From contig JAGXTJ010000023.1 in assembly GCA_018333655.1 (NCBI GenBank), forward strand, positions 124,001 to 188,000: 64,000 bases of DNA. Reading direction: 5' to 3'. Source of the DNA: Bacillota bacterium (GTDB lineage: Bacteria; Bacillota; UBA994). The notes below the pieces were generated by a model that was not told where the DNA came from, made no database searches, and saw nothing but the letters and a program-made list of their open reading frames with translations. Below are positions 53,409 to 61,817 of the stretch, one piece after another. Every line of letters begins with the position of its first letter. Position 1 is the first letter of the stretch. The translations under genes and the position numbers were made by a program.

Positions 53409-54944
53409 GAATTTTTACTGTTATTTCTTATTTTACTGGCATTACCTGCCGCAACTTACGGCGGTTATCTATACCGGAGACGAGTTGGCGAGAAAGTTAT
53501 AGGCGACGCTGAGACACATGCCGCGCAGAAGATCGAAGAGGCCAAAAAACTGGCCGAAGCCAAAAAGCGCGAATCTATACTAGAAGCTAAAGACGAAGTC
53601 TACAAGTTGCGCCAGGAATTTGAGCGTGAAGTCAAGGAGCGGCGCGCTGAAATAGTGCGCACCGAGCGCCGACTCGCGCAAAAGGACGAGACCCTCGATA
53701 AGAAAATTGAGCAAATAGAGCGCAAGGATGAGCTATTGACTCGGAAAGATACAGAAGTGCAAAAGCTTAAAGACCGCGCTGCAGAGTTAGTGGACAAGCA
53801 ACAGACCGAGTTAGAGAGAGTTGCTGGTTTGTCTAACGAAGAGGGCCGTCGGCTCCTTCTGGCTAATGTAGAAAGAGAAGTCCGCCACGAGGCCTCCATT
53901 TTAATCAGAGATGTGGAGCAAGAGGCGCGAGATGAGGCCGATAAGCGAGCGCGAGAAATTGTCACTTTGGCAATTCAGCGTTGCGCTGCGGACCACACTG
54001 CGGAGACCACCGTTTCGGTCGTGGCCTTGCCTAATGATGAGATGAAGGGTCGTATCATCGGTCGAGAAGGCCGAAACATTCGTGCGCTAGAAACCCTGAC
54101 GGGCATTGACTTGATTATTGATGACACACCAGAGGCCGTTATCATATCGGGATTTGATCCGGTGCGCCGCGAGGTTGCTCGCATTGCCCTTGAGCGACTC
54201 ATTGTCGATGGGCGCATTCACCCTGCCCGCATTGAGGAGATGGTGGAGAAGGCCCAGAAAGACGTCGAGCAACGTATTCGTGAAGAAGGCGAGAAAGCCG
54301 TCTTTGACGTAGGTGTTCACAACGTGAATCCAGAGATTGTAAAACTCTTGGGTCGCTTGCGTTATCGCACCAGTTACGGCCAGAACGTTTTGAAACATTC
54401 TCTCGAAGTGGCCCATCTTGCCGGCATCATGGCGGCGGAATTAGGTGTAGATGTGCAATTGGCCAAACGGGCTGGCTTGCTACATGATCTGGGCAAGGCT
54501 ATCGATCACGAGGTCGAAGGGTCACATGTTGCCATTGGAGCCGAAATGGCTAAGAAGTATCGCGAACATCCTCAAGTTGTCAATGCTATTGCCTCCCATC
54601 ATGGCGATATCGTAGCAACTTCAGTGGAGTCTGTTCTCGTAGCTGCTGCCGATGCCATTTCTGCAGCACGGCCCGGTGCACGGCGTGAGAGTCTTGAGAA
54701 CTACATTAAACGCTTGCAAAAGCTAGAGGAAATCGGTTCATCTTTTGAGGGCGTGGACAAGGTCTATGCCATACAAGCTGGGCGAGAGATTCGAATCATT
54801 GTAAAGCCAGATCGCATTGACGACTTATCCGCTATCAGGGTGGCGAGGGATATCTCTAAGCGCATTGAGAATGAGTTGGAATACCCAGGTCAGATTCGGG
54901 TGACTGTCATCCGCGAGACGCGGGCTGTTGAACTAGCAAAATAG
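53406..54944 (+). CDS. rny: Ribonuclease Y, with non-canonical start
   Basis: Membrane-anchored endoribonuclease that starts mRNA decay in Bacillota. N-terminal membrane helix ([20 protein letters not shown]), a long charged coiled coil (about 25-200), a KH domain ([19 protein letters not shown]) and an HD domain with [12 protein letters not shown]. 512 aa, about the size of Bacillus RNase Y. The first canonical start, TTG 53607, would remove the anchor and 67 residues that fit the family, and has no SD. The start at ATC 53406 is inferred from SD spacing and homology. Followed by ymdB, its conserved neighbour. Confidence 0.9.
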   Translation: MEFLLLFLILLALPAATYGGYLYRRRVGEKVIGDAETHAAQKIEEAKKLAEAKKRESILEAKDEVYKLRQEFEREVKERRAEIVRTERRLAQKDETLDKKIEQIERKDELLTRKDTEVQKLKDRAAELVDKQQTELERVAGLSNEEGRRLLLANVEREVRHEASILIRDVEQEARDEADKRAREIVTLAIQRCAADHTAETTVSVVALPNDEMKGRIIGREGRNIRALETLTGIDLIIDDTPEAVIISGFDPVRREVARIALERLIVDGRIHPARIEEMVEKAQKDVEQRIREEGEKAVFDVGVHNVNPEIVKLLGRLRYRTSYGQNVLKHSLEVAHLAGIMAAELGVDVQLAKRAGLLHDLGKAIDHEVEGSHVAIGAEMAKKYREHPQVVNAIASHHGDIVATSVESVLVAAADAISAARPGARRESLENYIKRLQKLEEIGSSFEGVDKVYAIQAGREIRIIVKPDRIDDLSAIRVARDISKRIENELEYPGQIRVTVIRETRAVELAK

Positions 54945-54950
54945 CATTCT

Positions 54951-54975
54951 AAAAGCCGAGCCATGCTCGGCTTTT
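54951..54975 (+). terminator. Intrinsic terminator between rny and ymdB
   Basis: AAAAGCCGAG (54951-54960), loop CCATG, CTCGGCTTTT (54966-54975): a perfect 10-bp stem with A/T base so it may work in both directions. The ymdB SD starts 5 bases later. Confidence 0.8.
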
Positions 54976-54991
54976 GCTACAGGAGGACATT

Positions 54992-55780
54992 ATGCTCAAC
55001 ATACTTTTCCTCGGAGACATAGTTGGTCGTCCCGGTCGCGAGGTAGTCAAGAAATTGCTCCCTGGCCTTCGACAACAGTTCAAGATTCACTACTGTATTG
55101 CTAATGGAGAAAATGCCGCTCATGGCACGGGGCTGACCAAGGAAATTGCTGATGAGCTCTTGTCCTCGGGCATTGATGTGCTCACTGGGGGTAATCATAC
55201 TTGGGACAAGAAAGAAATCTTGACCTTTATTGATGACTATCCTCGCGTGGTGCGACCGCAAAACTATCCCCCAGGAGCCCCTGGGCAGGGGGTATTCTTA
55301 ACTGAGATTGGGCTTCCGCCCGTGCCCTTTGCGGTGGTGAATTTAATGGGGCGGGTCTTTATGCCCCCCATTGACTGTCCATTTCGTACTATGGACGCGG
55401 TACTGCAAAGACTGCCTGAAGACGCAGTCGTGTTGGTTGACTTCCACGCCGAGGCCACTTCCGAAAAGCAGGCCCTAGGTTTCTACTTAGATGGCAGGGT
55501 CGCCGCCGTCATTGGCACGCACACCCATGTTCAAACGGCCGATGAGCGCATTTTGCCTAAAGGTACCGCCTTTCTATCCGATGTAGGGATGTGTGGCCCC
55601 CATATTTCTGTTCTAGGGGTGCAAGTTGAGCAAGTGGTGCGAAAATTTGTCACAGGCTTACCGGCCAGATTTGAAATTGCCGAAGGTCCTGTGATGCTGT
55701 GTGGGGTAGTATTAAGCATAGACCCGTCGACACGAAAAGTTGTCGCGCCTCCAGAACGTATTTTGCGTGTACTAGCCTGA
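54992..55780 (+). CDS. ymdB: YmdB family metallophosphodiesterase
   Basis: Calcineurin-like phosphodiesterase that acts on cyclic nucleotides and influences motility/biofilm choice in Bacillus. FLGDIVGRPGREVV, ANGENAAHGTGLT, GGNHTWDKKEI, DFHAEATSEKQALG and GTHTHVQTADERILP hold the metal ligands. 262 aa from ATG 54992, 5 bases after CAGGAGG. Confidence 0.94.
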   Translation: MLNILFLGDIVGRPGREVVKKLLPGLRQQFKIHYCIANGENAAHGTGLTKEIADELLSSGIDVLTGGNHTWDKKEILTFIDDYPRVVRPQNYPPGAPGQGVFLTEIGLPPVPFAVVNLMGRVFMPPIDCPFRTMDAVLQRLPEDAVVLVDFHAEATSEKQALGFYLDGRVAAVIGTHTHVQTADERILPKGTAFLSDVGMCGPHISVLGVQVEQVVRKFVTGLPARFEIAEGPVMLCGVVLSIDPSTRKVVAPPERILRVLA

Positions 55781-55805
55781 GTTCTTACTTAGGGAGGCTC
55801 TAAGC

Positions 55806-56783
55806 ATGGATTATCAAAGTCTCCACTTCAGCACCATGGTTGTTGACACCCACTGCGATACACTTATGCGCGTCCTGCAAGCAAAACCCTATCGTTTAGC
55901 CTGGCATCATGAAGACGGTCACGTCGACATACCGCGCTTGCGGTTTGGCGGCGTGGGGCTTCAGTTTTTTGCCTCTTACATTGAGCCTGAATTCAAGCCG
56001 GAGCGAGCTCTTAAGCGGGCCCTTCAGTTCTGCGACGGTTTCTATCGTGAACTGCAAGATAATCCTCTGGATTTGCACCACATTTTGTCCTACGCCGATG
56101 TATTAAAGGCACAAGGTGAGAAAAAAATCGGCGCGTTGCTGTCTATAGAAGGTGGCGAGGCCCTAGAGGGTGATTTGGGTGCCCTGCGCATGTTGCATCG
56201 CTTGGGTGTTCGTTCCATCGGTCTGACCTGGAATGAACGTAATCAAATTGCGGAGGGTGTCGGTGATTGTCGAAGTGGGGGCGGACTAACAGATTTCGGT
56301 GTTAGTGTCGTTCTGGAGATGAATCGACTTGGGATGATCGTTGATGTTTCACACATGTCGGAGCCGGGATACTTAGATGTCCTCGCCGTCAGTAAGCAGC
56401 CCATCATCGCCTCACACAGTAATGCTCGAGCCTTATGCAACCATGTGCGCAATTTGACCGACACGCAGATTTTGGCCCTCCAGAAGAACGGAGGCGTAAT
56501 GGGCATAAACTTTGCCTCTGATTTCGTGCGGTCAGGGGAACGCGCCACGGTGAGCGACGTGGTCAATCATATTGTGCATATTGCCAGTCTCACTGGTAGT
56601 TGCGACCATGTCGGCCTTGGGTCAGACTATGATGGGATACCTACTACTCCCACAGGACTAGAGGACGTCTCAAAGTTACCAGCTTTGACCAAGGAGATGT
56701 TGAGACGAGAGTTCACTGAAGTAGAGATTAGGGCTGTCTTGGGAGGAAACTTTCTCCGTGTAATGGCTGCGGTCTTGGGGTAA
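55806..56783 (+). CDS. Membrane dipeptidase family (M19) enzyme
   Basis: Zinc dipeptidase of the renal dipeptidase family. First metal motif VVDTHCDT (HxD), Glu in LSIEGGEALEGD, His in IVDVSHMSEPGY and SHSNARALCNH, and a late Asp in LGSDYDGIP. 325 aa without an obvious signal peptide, so likely cytosolic. ATG 55806 behind GGGAGGC. Followed by a strong terminator. Likely supplies amino acids from dipeptides. Confidence 0.92.
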   Translation: MDYQSLHFSTMVVDTHCDTLMRVLQAKPYRLAWHHEDGHVDIPRLRFGGVGLQFFASYIEPEFKPERALKRALQFCDGFYRELQDNPLDLHHILSYADVLKAQGEKKIGALLSIEGGEALEGDLGALRMLHRLGVRSIGLTWNERNQIAEGVGDCRSGGGLTDFGVSVVLEMNRLGMIVDVSHMSEPGYLDVLAVSKQPIIASHSNARALCNHVRNLTDTQILALQKNGGVMGINFASDFVRSGERATVSDVVNHIVHIASLTGSCDHVGLGSDYDGIPTTPTGLEDVSKLPALTKEMLRREFTEVEIRAVLGGNFLRVMAAVLG

Positions 56784-56807
56784 TACTAGAATATGGATAC
56801 CATGAGC

Positions 56808-56843
56808 AGTAGAACGACAAAATATTTTGTCGTTCTACTTTTT
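56808..56843 (+). terminator. Strong terminator after the dipeptidase gene
   Basis: A 32-base perfect palindrome (56808-56839): AGTAGAACGACAAAAT and its complement, so a stem of 13 bp or more around a small A/T loop, followed by five T. Confidence 0.9.
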
Positions 56844-56853
56844 ACGGAAGGAA

Positions 56854-56882
56854 TTGATTCATTGGCACCGAAATGAGATACT
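56854..56882 (+). promoter_or_regulatory. Promoter for the GntR-oxidoreductase operon
   Basis: TTGATT (56854-56859), 17-base spacer, GATACT (56877-56882). The inverted repeat directly downstream would cover the transcription start. Confidence 0.55.
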
Positions 56883-56884
56883 AG

Positions 56885-56908
56885 AATGGATTAATGGACT
56901 AATCCATT
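56885..56908. promoter_or_regulatory. Inverted-repeat operator, probably for the adjacent GntR regulator
   Basis: AATGGATTA (56885-56893) and TAATCCATT (56900-56908) form a perfect 9-bp inverted repeat with a 6-base spacer. It sits between the -10 box and the GntR gene. GntR-family proteins bind such dyads as dimers; autoregulation is inferred. Confidence 0.6.
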
Positions 56909-56932
56909 AGGCATGAGGGGTGGGGTGGACTA

Positions 56933-57913
56933 GTGGTCGCGATAGAGCTCCGCAGAAAATCTGGAGTGCCCTTGTATGTGCAACTTAAGGAGCGCATTAG
57001 ACAGCAGGTGGAAAGTGGCGCTTGGTCGCCGGGCTTCAAGCTACCCACGGAGAGAGAGTTGTCTACCTTGCTTTCTGTCAGCCGCAATACGGTTAGCCAA
57101 GCCTACAGAGAGTTAGAAACAGAGGGGATCCTTGTTTCTCTCCAGGGCAAAGGCACCTACTTGACAGAGACAGATCCATTCACACTCAATGCTAGTAGAG
57201 CACAACGTTTGCATGGCATTGTTGAGCAGGCGCTAGATAGCGCCCTGCACGAAGGATTTGACTGCGAGGAGTTTCAGGAGGTCGCTCGCCGCCTAGCAGT
57301 ACAGAAACAGCGCTTGCTCAGTGAGGTGCGTATCGTATTTGTCGAATGCAATCGCGAACAAGTCGACTATTTCTCGACGCAATTGGCTCTTGGCAGTGGG
57401 ATCAGCATTGTTCCGCTACTCTTAGAAGAGCTGCTGGCGGGTGGCACTACCGCTCGTCGCATCGTCGATGAGGCAGAAATTGTGGTGACAACGTTTTTTC
57501 ACGAAGAGGCAGTGAGGACTGCTATTGGTGCAGACAAGCTCTTGCTCGCCGTGGCTCTTGACCCACAGTTAGAGACGGTAGTGCGTATCGCGAGAATTCC
57601 GCGCAGCAAAAAACTAGCTCTCATCTGTATTTCACCCATTTTTGCCGAGAAAGTCCAAACGTCACTCCTTGCGGCAGGGGTGGAGCATAAGTTGCTCGTG
57701 GCAACGCAGGGGGAAGATAGCGCGGTTCTCCGTGAACTTCTAGTTGAGGCCGATATCGTTCTGGTATCCCCCGGCCGTAAGCGCGAGGTGGTCGCCCTTT
57801 GTCCTAACGGTAAAGAAATTATTGAATTCGTCTATCGTCCTGACCTAGGCTCAAGCAATCTATTGAAGAGCGCGATTCTCAGGCTCCGCGAAGGAGGAGT
57901 AGAAAGCCGCTAA
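56933..57913 (+). CDS. GntR family transcriptional regulator
   Basis: N-terminal winged helix of the GntR/YtrA-HutC type (PLYVQLKERIRQQVESGAWS, LPTERELSTLLSVSRNTVSQ, LVSLQGKGTYL). The C-terminal part (about 90-326) does not look like the usual UTRA or aminotransferase domains; it has alternating strands (LALICISPIFAEKVQTSL, ADIVLVSPGRKREV) suggesting a periplasmic-binding-like or Rossmann-type sensor. GTG 56933 behind GAGGGGTGGGG. Only 41 bases precede the next gene, so it is probably co-transcribed with the oxidoreductase operon it may control. Ligand unknown. Confidence 0.82.
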   Translation: MVAIELRRKSGVPLYVQLKERIRQQVESGAWSPGFKLPTERELSTLLSVSRNTVSQAYRELETEGILVSLQGKGTYLTETDPFTLNASRAQRLHGIVEQALDSALHEGFDCEEFQEVARRLAVQKQRLLSEVRIVFVECNREQVDYFSTQLALGSGISIVPLLLEELLAGGTTARRIVDEAEIVVTTFFHEEAVRTAIGADKLLLAVALDPQLETVVRIARIPRSKKLALICISPIFAEKVQTSLLAAGVEHKLLVATQGEDSAVLRELLVEADIVLVSPGRKREVVALCPNGKEIIEFVYRPDLGSSNLLKSAILRLREGGVESR

Positions 57914-57954
57914 GACCCATTTCTGCGGAATTACAGACTAAGGTGGTGTAGACA

Positions 57955-58635
57955 TTGATTAAGAAGAAGCCCTACCGCGTCGTGCGCGGCCCAGAAGGTT
58001 TGCTACCCCCAGCAGCAGCCTCACGCGGCATTGTTCTCCCAGAAAAAGGAGAAGGCCTCGTAGAAGGTTGTATTGTTACCGAACAAGATACTCTAGAGGT
58101 TATGGCGCGACAGCTTCTGACCGGCAAGAACCCCACTATTTTTCCTGGACCGCTCGTACTGTGGGCATGGAGGGATGGCGTTGCCGAAAAGGCTGCGGCT
58201 GTGCTCGAATTAGCAGACGAGATTCCTGGCGTGCGTATCATTCCTATGCCTGACTACCGTCCTATCTACCCTAAGATTGACCCCGAAGCCGTCATCAACC
58301 CATGTCATCCTAACCTCACTATTTGGCACAACAAGATAGAGGTCTGTGTCTTTGTGGGTGTGCACTGTCATTTTGCTAATATAACACTCAAGATGATTCG
58401 GGCCGGTACCAACTGCTACACCATCACACTTTGTCACGAAGCGGGACATGAGGACTCTATGGCTTCGCTACCTTTCTGCGGTGTTGACCAAGTGCGTGCC
58501 CTTACGGAGACCATTCGCAGATTAAAGAGCGAAGGCTTGCGCCCGCGGTATGCCGAGGCACCCGGAGTTCAGTTAACGGCCACACAACAAGCGGTATTGA
58601 ATGGTTTGGTCTGGCAACAGGGAGCTACTAGTTAG
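57955..58635 (+). CDS. CdhB-like (CO dehydrogenase epsilon-type) Cys/His-rich protein
   Basis: 226 aa. The middle part resembles the small subunit family of archaeal acetyl-CoA decarbonylase (CdhB/epsilon), a TPP-enzyme-derived fold, with LEVMARQLLTGKNPTIFPGP at the start of the domain. The identification is from memory of annotated homologues. A dense Cys/His cluster spans residues 117-175: C117, H118, H125, C131, H137, C138, H139, C154, C160, H161, H165, C175, which could bind a metal. No catalytic CO dehydrogenase subunit is nearby; it stands first in an oxidoreductase operon. TTG 57955, SD AAGGTGGTG. Confidence 0.55.
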   Translation: MIKKKPYRVVRGPEGLLPPAAASRGIVLPEKGEGLVEGCIVTEQDTLEVMARQLLTGKNPTIFPGPLVLWAWRDGVAEKAAAVLELADEIPGVRIIPMPDYRPIYPKIDPEAVINPCHPNLTIWHNKIEVCVFVGVHCHFANITLKMIRAGTNCYTITLCHEAGHEDSMASLPFCGVDQVRALTETIRRLKSEGLRPRYAEAPGVQLTATQQAVLNGLVWQQGATS

Positions 58636-58673
58636 GTTATGCGGGCGCGGTAGCGCCTAGGGGAGGTTACATT

Positions 58674-59840
58674 ATGGACAAAGAATCGAAACAACGCGTG
58701 GTTACACCTGAGTATATGTTTTTTGAGGCCCCGCGCACTAAGGCATATATTACGGGCAGCGAGGCCGCTAGTGAGGCGGTGCGACGCGCAAATCTAGACA
58801 TAGCCATTGCCTATCCCATTACGCCCCAGAGTGAGACTATGCAGCGCGTAGGCGACCTTTACGGAGAAGGCTACCTTAAAGATTACTACAGGGCCGAAGA
58901 TGAGATCGGTGCTTTTTCGGCAATTTCTGGTGCTTCACGAACCGGCGTCCGTTGCCTGACGGCTTCATCCGGTCCTGGCCTTATGCGTGGTTTAGAGGTC
59001 ATTGCTTCGTGGCCGGGGCATCGATTGCCGCTAGTTTTTCTCATTATGTGCCGCGTCATCAATGCGCCTTTGTCAATTCAACCTGATAATTTGGAGCTCG
59101 ACTACATGCTAACCACGGGGAGCATTCTTTTTCATGCTGAGAATCAGCAAGACTTCTTTGACTATACTTTGGCCGCCTTCATCATCTCCGAAAAGTGTGA
59201 AGTCACCTTGCCTGTGGCCGTGGCCGTGGACGGTTTCTTTGTCACCCATGCTCGGGGCTGGGTAGAGATGCCCTCGGCCGAACTAAAGCTGCCGGGGCGC
59301 GACTGCTACAATGAAGCAGTACCCATGATTGACAACGAGAACCCACCTATCCGCATTGCCCGTGACGCACCAGTACAGAAGAGCAACTTTATCAGCTATC
59401 AGATGCATGCTGCTTGGCAACAAGAAATTCATGCCGCGCAGGAGCGCTCGCGTCGCTGGATTACCCACTACTTGGGTAGTTTACTCGAGGTCACTAACGG
59501 AGACGCCGAAACGATGATTATCGCTTCGGGAAGCGCGGTTTCGCAGTCCCGCGAGGCCCTCCGCCAGGCCGAGGAGATGGGCAAGAAGGTGGGCTTGATT
59601 AAGATCAAGAGCTTGCGTCCCTTCCCGACTGAGGAACTCCGCGCTGCCTGTCAACATGCTAAGCGCATTATCATTCCCGAATTTAACTGCCCTGGCTGGC
59701 TAAATCGCGAAGTGCGGGCAACGCTCTACGGTCACACTCAAGCTGAAATAGCTGATGGTCCTAGGGTTTATGGGGGCATCACTATGCCTACCGAAATGAT
59801 TCTAGAATGGCTGTTTGACAGCGAGAAGGATGAGCAGTAA
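58674..59840 (+). CDS. 2-oxoacid:ferredoxin oxidoreductase, alpha subunit
   Basis: Alpha chain of a four-subunit enzyme that converts a 2-oxoacid plus CoA to acyl-CoA, CO2 and reduced ferredoxin. ITGSEAASEAVRRANLDIAI, AYPITPQSETM, EDEIGAFSAISGASRTGVR and TASSGPGLMRGLEV are the PorA/VorA motifs; a transketolase C-terminal-like domain follows (about 275-385). 388 aa. Pyruvate or branched-chain 2-oxoacids are both possible. ATG 58674 behind GGGGAGG. Confidence 0.88.
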   Translation: MDKESKQRVVTPEYMFFEAPRTKAYITGSEAASEAVRRANLDIAIAYPITPQSETMQRVGDLYGEGYLKDYYRAEDEIGAFSAISGASRTGVRCLTASSGPGLMRGLEVIASWPGHRLPLVFLIMCRVINAPLSIQPDNLELDYMLTTGSILFHAENQQDFFDYTLAAFIISEKCEVTLPVAVAVDGFFVTHARGWVEMPSAELKLPGRDCYNEAVPMIDNENPPIRIARDAPVQKSNFISYQMHAAWQQEIHAAQERSRRWITHYLGSLLEVTNGDAETMIIASGSAVSQSREALRQAEEMGKKVGLIKIKSLRPFPTEELRAACQHAKRIIIPEFNCPGWLNREVRATLYGHTQAEIADGPRVYGGITMPTEMILEWLFDSEKDEQ

Positions 59841-59881
59841 CCGATGGTAGTGAGGAAGTTCATAAAGAGAGGCGTTTTAAT

Positions 59882-60739
59882 ATGGCACTGAGAACATTAA
59901 ATGTAGCCCCTGGTTTTATGCGCTTTATGCCCAAGGAGTATCAAGATTTGGTGGAGAAAGGACCTTTCGGCCGCCAAATCAAGCTAACTGACTTGGGTAC
60001 TTTCAAAGAAATTCTCGAAGAACATCCGATGTGTGAAGGTTGCGCCATGGCCTTTTTCGTGCGCTTGTCACTCATCGCCCTGCCTAATCCAGAGCACACG
60101 GTGATTGTCGGCACGGCCGGGTGCGGACGCTTGTCTTTGTCTCAAGCTGCTATTCCTTTTGTCTATGGCAATTACTGCGATACGAATGGCGTGGCCACAG
60201 GGATTAAGCGTGGACTTGAGATTCGCTTTCCGAATCAGACAAAGGATGTAGTCGTCATGGCGGGTGACGGTGGTCTCTCTGACATTGGTTTCTCCCAAGT
60301 GATGCATTCCTGGTTTCGTAAGGAAAAATTCGCGACGATCATGCTCGATAACGAAGTCTATGGCAATACCGGAGGTCAAGAGAGTGGCATGACCCGTCAA
60401 GGGGCGGTGGTTAAAATGGCGCCTCTAGGCAAGCAATTTGAAAAAATCGACATGCTCGGTCTAGCTAAGACGGCAGGGGTAGCCTATATTGCCCGTCTAA
60501 CACCAACAAATCCAGGCCGGGTAATCAGCACTATTCGCAAGGCAGTACTGATAGCCCGCGAGATTGGTCCTACCTATGTGCAGGCCTACACCTCCTGCAA
60601 CATCGAATACTCAATCTCTCCTGAGAAAGTCATGGACGACGCGCGTCAAGTGGAGAAGGAGCGCTATTCCTTCGTAGAGATTATAAGCGACGAGGCCAAG
60701 GCCTACCTTGAGCGCATTGAGGCAGAAAACAAAGCCTAG
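59882..60739 (+). CDS. 2-oxoacid:ferredoxin oxidoreductase, beta subunit (TPP-binding)
   Basis: Binds thiamine diphosphate and an iron-sulfur cluster. Cysteines in MCEGCAMAF; TPP motif AGDGGLSDIGFSQ through IMLDNEVYGNTGGQES (about 125-165). C-terminal Cys in QAYTSCNIEYS. 285 aa. Pairs with the alpha subunit upstream. Confidence 0.9.
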   Translation: MALRTLNVAPGFMRFMPKEYQDLVEKGPFGRQIKLTDLGTFKEILEEHPMCEGCAMAFFVRLSLIALPNPEHTVIVGTAGCGRLSLSQAAIPFVYGNYCDTNGVATGIKRGLEIRFPNQTKDVVVMAGDGGLSDIGFSQVMHSWFRKEKFATIMLDNEVYGNTGGQESGMTRQGAVVKMAPLGKQFEKIDMLGLAKTAGVAYIARLTPTNPGRVISTIRKAVLIAREIGPTYVQAYTSCNIEYSISPEKVMDDARQVEKERYSFVEIISDEAKAYLERIEAENKA

Positions 60740-60787
60740 GCAGGCCTAAGCGCCGGCAAGGGCAATACATTCTAGGAGGAGTAGGGT

Positions 60788-61492
60788 ATGAGGCGATATA
60801 ACATTCGCATGGCCGGTGTAGGTGGGCAGGGCGTCGTGACGGCCTCCCACGTGCTCAGCAATGGTGTGATCCTTAGTGGGGGAGAGAGTACGATAGTTCC
60901 CTTCTTTGGTTCAGAAAAGCGCATGGCTCCGGTTGAGAGTTATGTGCGCATAGCTGATAGCAAGCTGTTTGAAATCGGGGAGATTATCTTTCCAAACTTC
61001 ATCGCGATCTTTCATAGTCAGGTAATCACGCACGGAAAGTCCTATACCATGCCTTTTTACTCAGGGCTTAAGGATGATTCCACCATCCTCATCAACTCAG
61101 AGCATCCCATTAAGCTAAGCCGTGATGAAGAGCGGGAACTCGAAGATAAGAGGGCGAGGGTCTACTACCTACCAGGCATGCAGCTGGCACTTAAGCATGC
61201 GGGAACTGAGGTGGCCACGAACATGGCGATGATTGGTGCGCTGTCGGCCATTATGGGTGTGCCTGACATGGCTTCATTAGAGAAAGCGGTACGCGAGCGT
61301 TTTCTCGGCAAGGGTTTTGTGGCCTCTGGCGGCACGGCCTCGCTTGACAAAGCCATGGAAAAAGGCTTTTCACACAAGTTTGAGTTGGTGCAAAAGAATC
61401 TAGACGCCATACAGGCAGCCTATAATTACGCGCTAGAGCGCTGTTGGTCGCAAAACGTGCCCAAGGAGGGTGACCTAGCATGTACAAAATAG
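60788..61492 (+). CDS. 2-oxoacid:ferredoxin oxidoreductase, gamma subunit
   Basis: Small catalytic-core subunit that binds CoA. RMAGVGGQGVVTASHVLSNG at the N-terminus is the family signature, and VATNMAMIGALSAIMGV the later one. 234 aa. SD AGGAGGAG before ATG 60788; overlaps the ferredoxin-like delta subunit by 13 bases. Confidence 0.9.
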   Translation: MRRYNIRMAGVGGQGVVTASHVLSNGVILSGGESTIVPFFGSEKRMAPVESYVRIADSKLFEIGEIIFPNFIAIFHSQVITHGKSYTMPFYSGLKDDSTILINSEHPIKLSRDEERELEDKRARVYYLPGMQLALKHAGTEVATNMAMIGALSAIMGVPDMASLEKAVRERFLGKGFVASGGTASLDKAMEKGFSHKFELVQKNLDAIQAAYNYALERCWSQNVPKEGDLACTK

Positions 61493-61752
61493 CCCAAGTT
61501 GATGCCGAGAAGTGCTCGGCAACAAATTGCCGCCTGTGCACCTTGTACTGCCCGGAACCAAATGCCTTGCTCTACGATGAGAAGCGTAAATGTGCCTTTG
61601 TGGCCGTGGACCGCTGCAAGGGTTGCTCGGCCTGTGTACGCATTTGTGCTGACATCGCCAAGCGCAGTTGCATCAAAATGATTCCTGTCGCCGAGGTGAA
61701 AGACGGTTTTGAAATGTCTAAGTACGGCTTTCCGGGAACACCCAAGCAGTAA
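61480..61752 (+). CDS. 2-oxoacid:ferredoxin oxidoreductase, delta (ferredoxin-like) subunit
   Basis: Electron-transfer subunit with two iron-sulfur motifs: EKCSATNCRLCTLYCPEPN (about residues 11-29) and DRCKGCSACVRICADIAKRS (about 48-66), followed by a late Cys. The first cluster motif has a wider CxxxxC spacing than the standard CxxC. 90 aa. SD lies inside the gamma gene. Confidence 0.86.
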   Translation: MYKIAQVDAEKCSATNCRLCTLYCPEPNALLYDEKRKCAFVAVDRCKGCSACVRICADIAKRSCIKMIPVAEVKDGFEMSKYGFPGTPKQ

Positions 61753-61766
61753 CTGCGAGTGCTAGC

Positions 61767-61799
61767 TTCGCAACCGAGATGCAGTTCTGCATCTACGAA
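61767..61799. repeat. Hairpin between the oxidoreductase operon and glutamate dehydrogenase
   Basis: AGATGCA (61777-61783), loop GTTC, TGCATCT (61788-61794), with TTCG/CGAA outside. No T run, so not a clear terminator; may be a processing or stability element. Confidence 0.4.
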
Positions 61800-61817
61800 A
61801 TAAAGGGAGGAATATTC

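Noticed and set aside
53300-53512. A 70-codon open frame over the rny leader and start
   Set aside because: It is out of frame with rny, has low-complexity, unconserved sequence, crosses the terminator, and overlaps the RNase Y membrane anchor in another frame.
53607-54944. TTG 53607 as the rny start
   Set aside because: It has no Shine-Dalgarno and would remove the membrane helix and part of the coiled coil that are clearly encoded upstream in the same frame.
61767-61799. Hairpin before glutamate dehydrogenase as a terminator
   Set aside because: The stem is good, but there is no run of T after it, so it was listed only as a hairpin.
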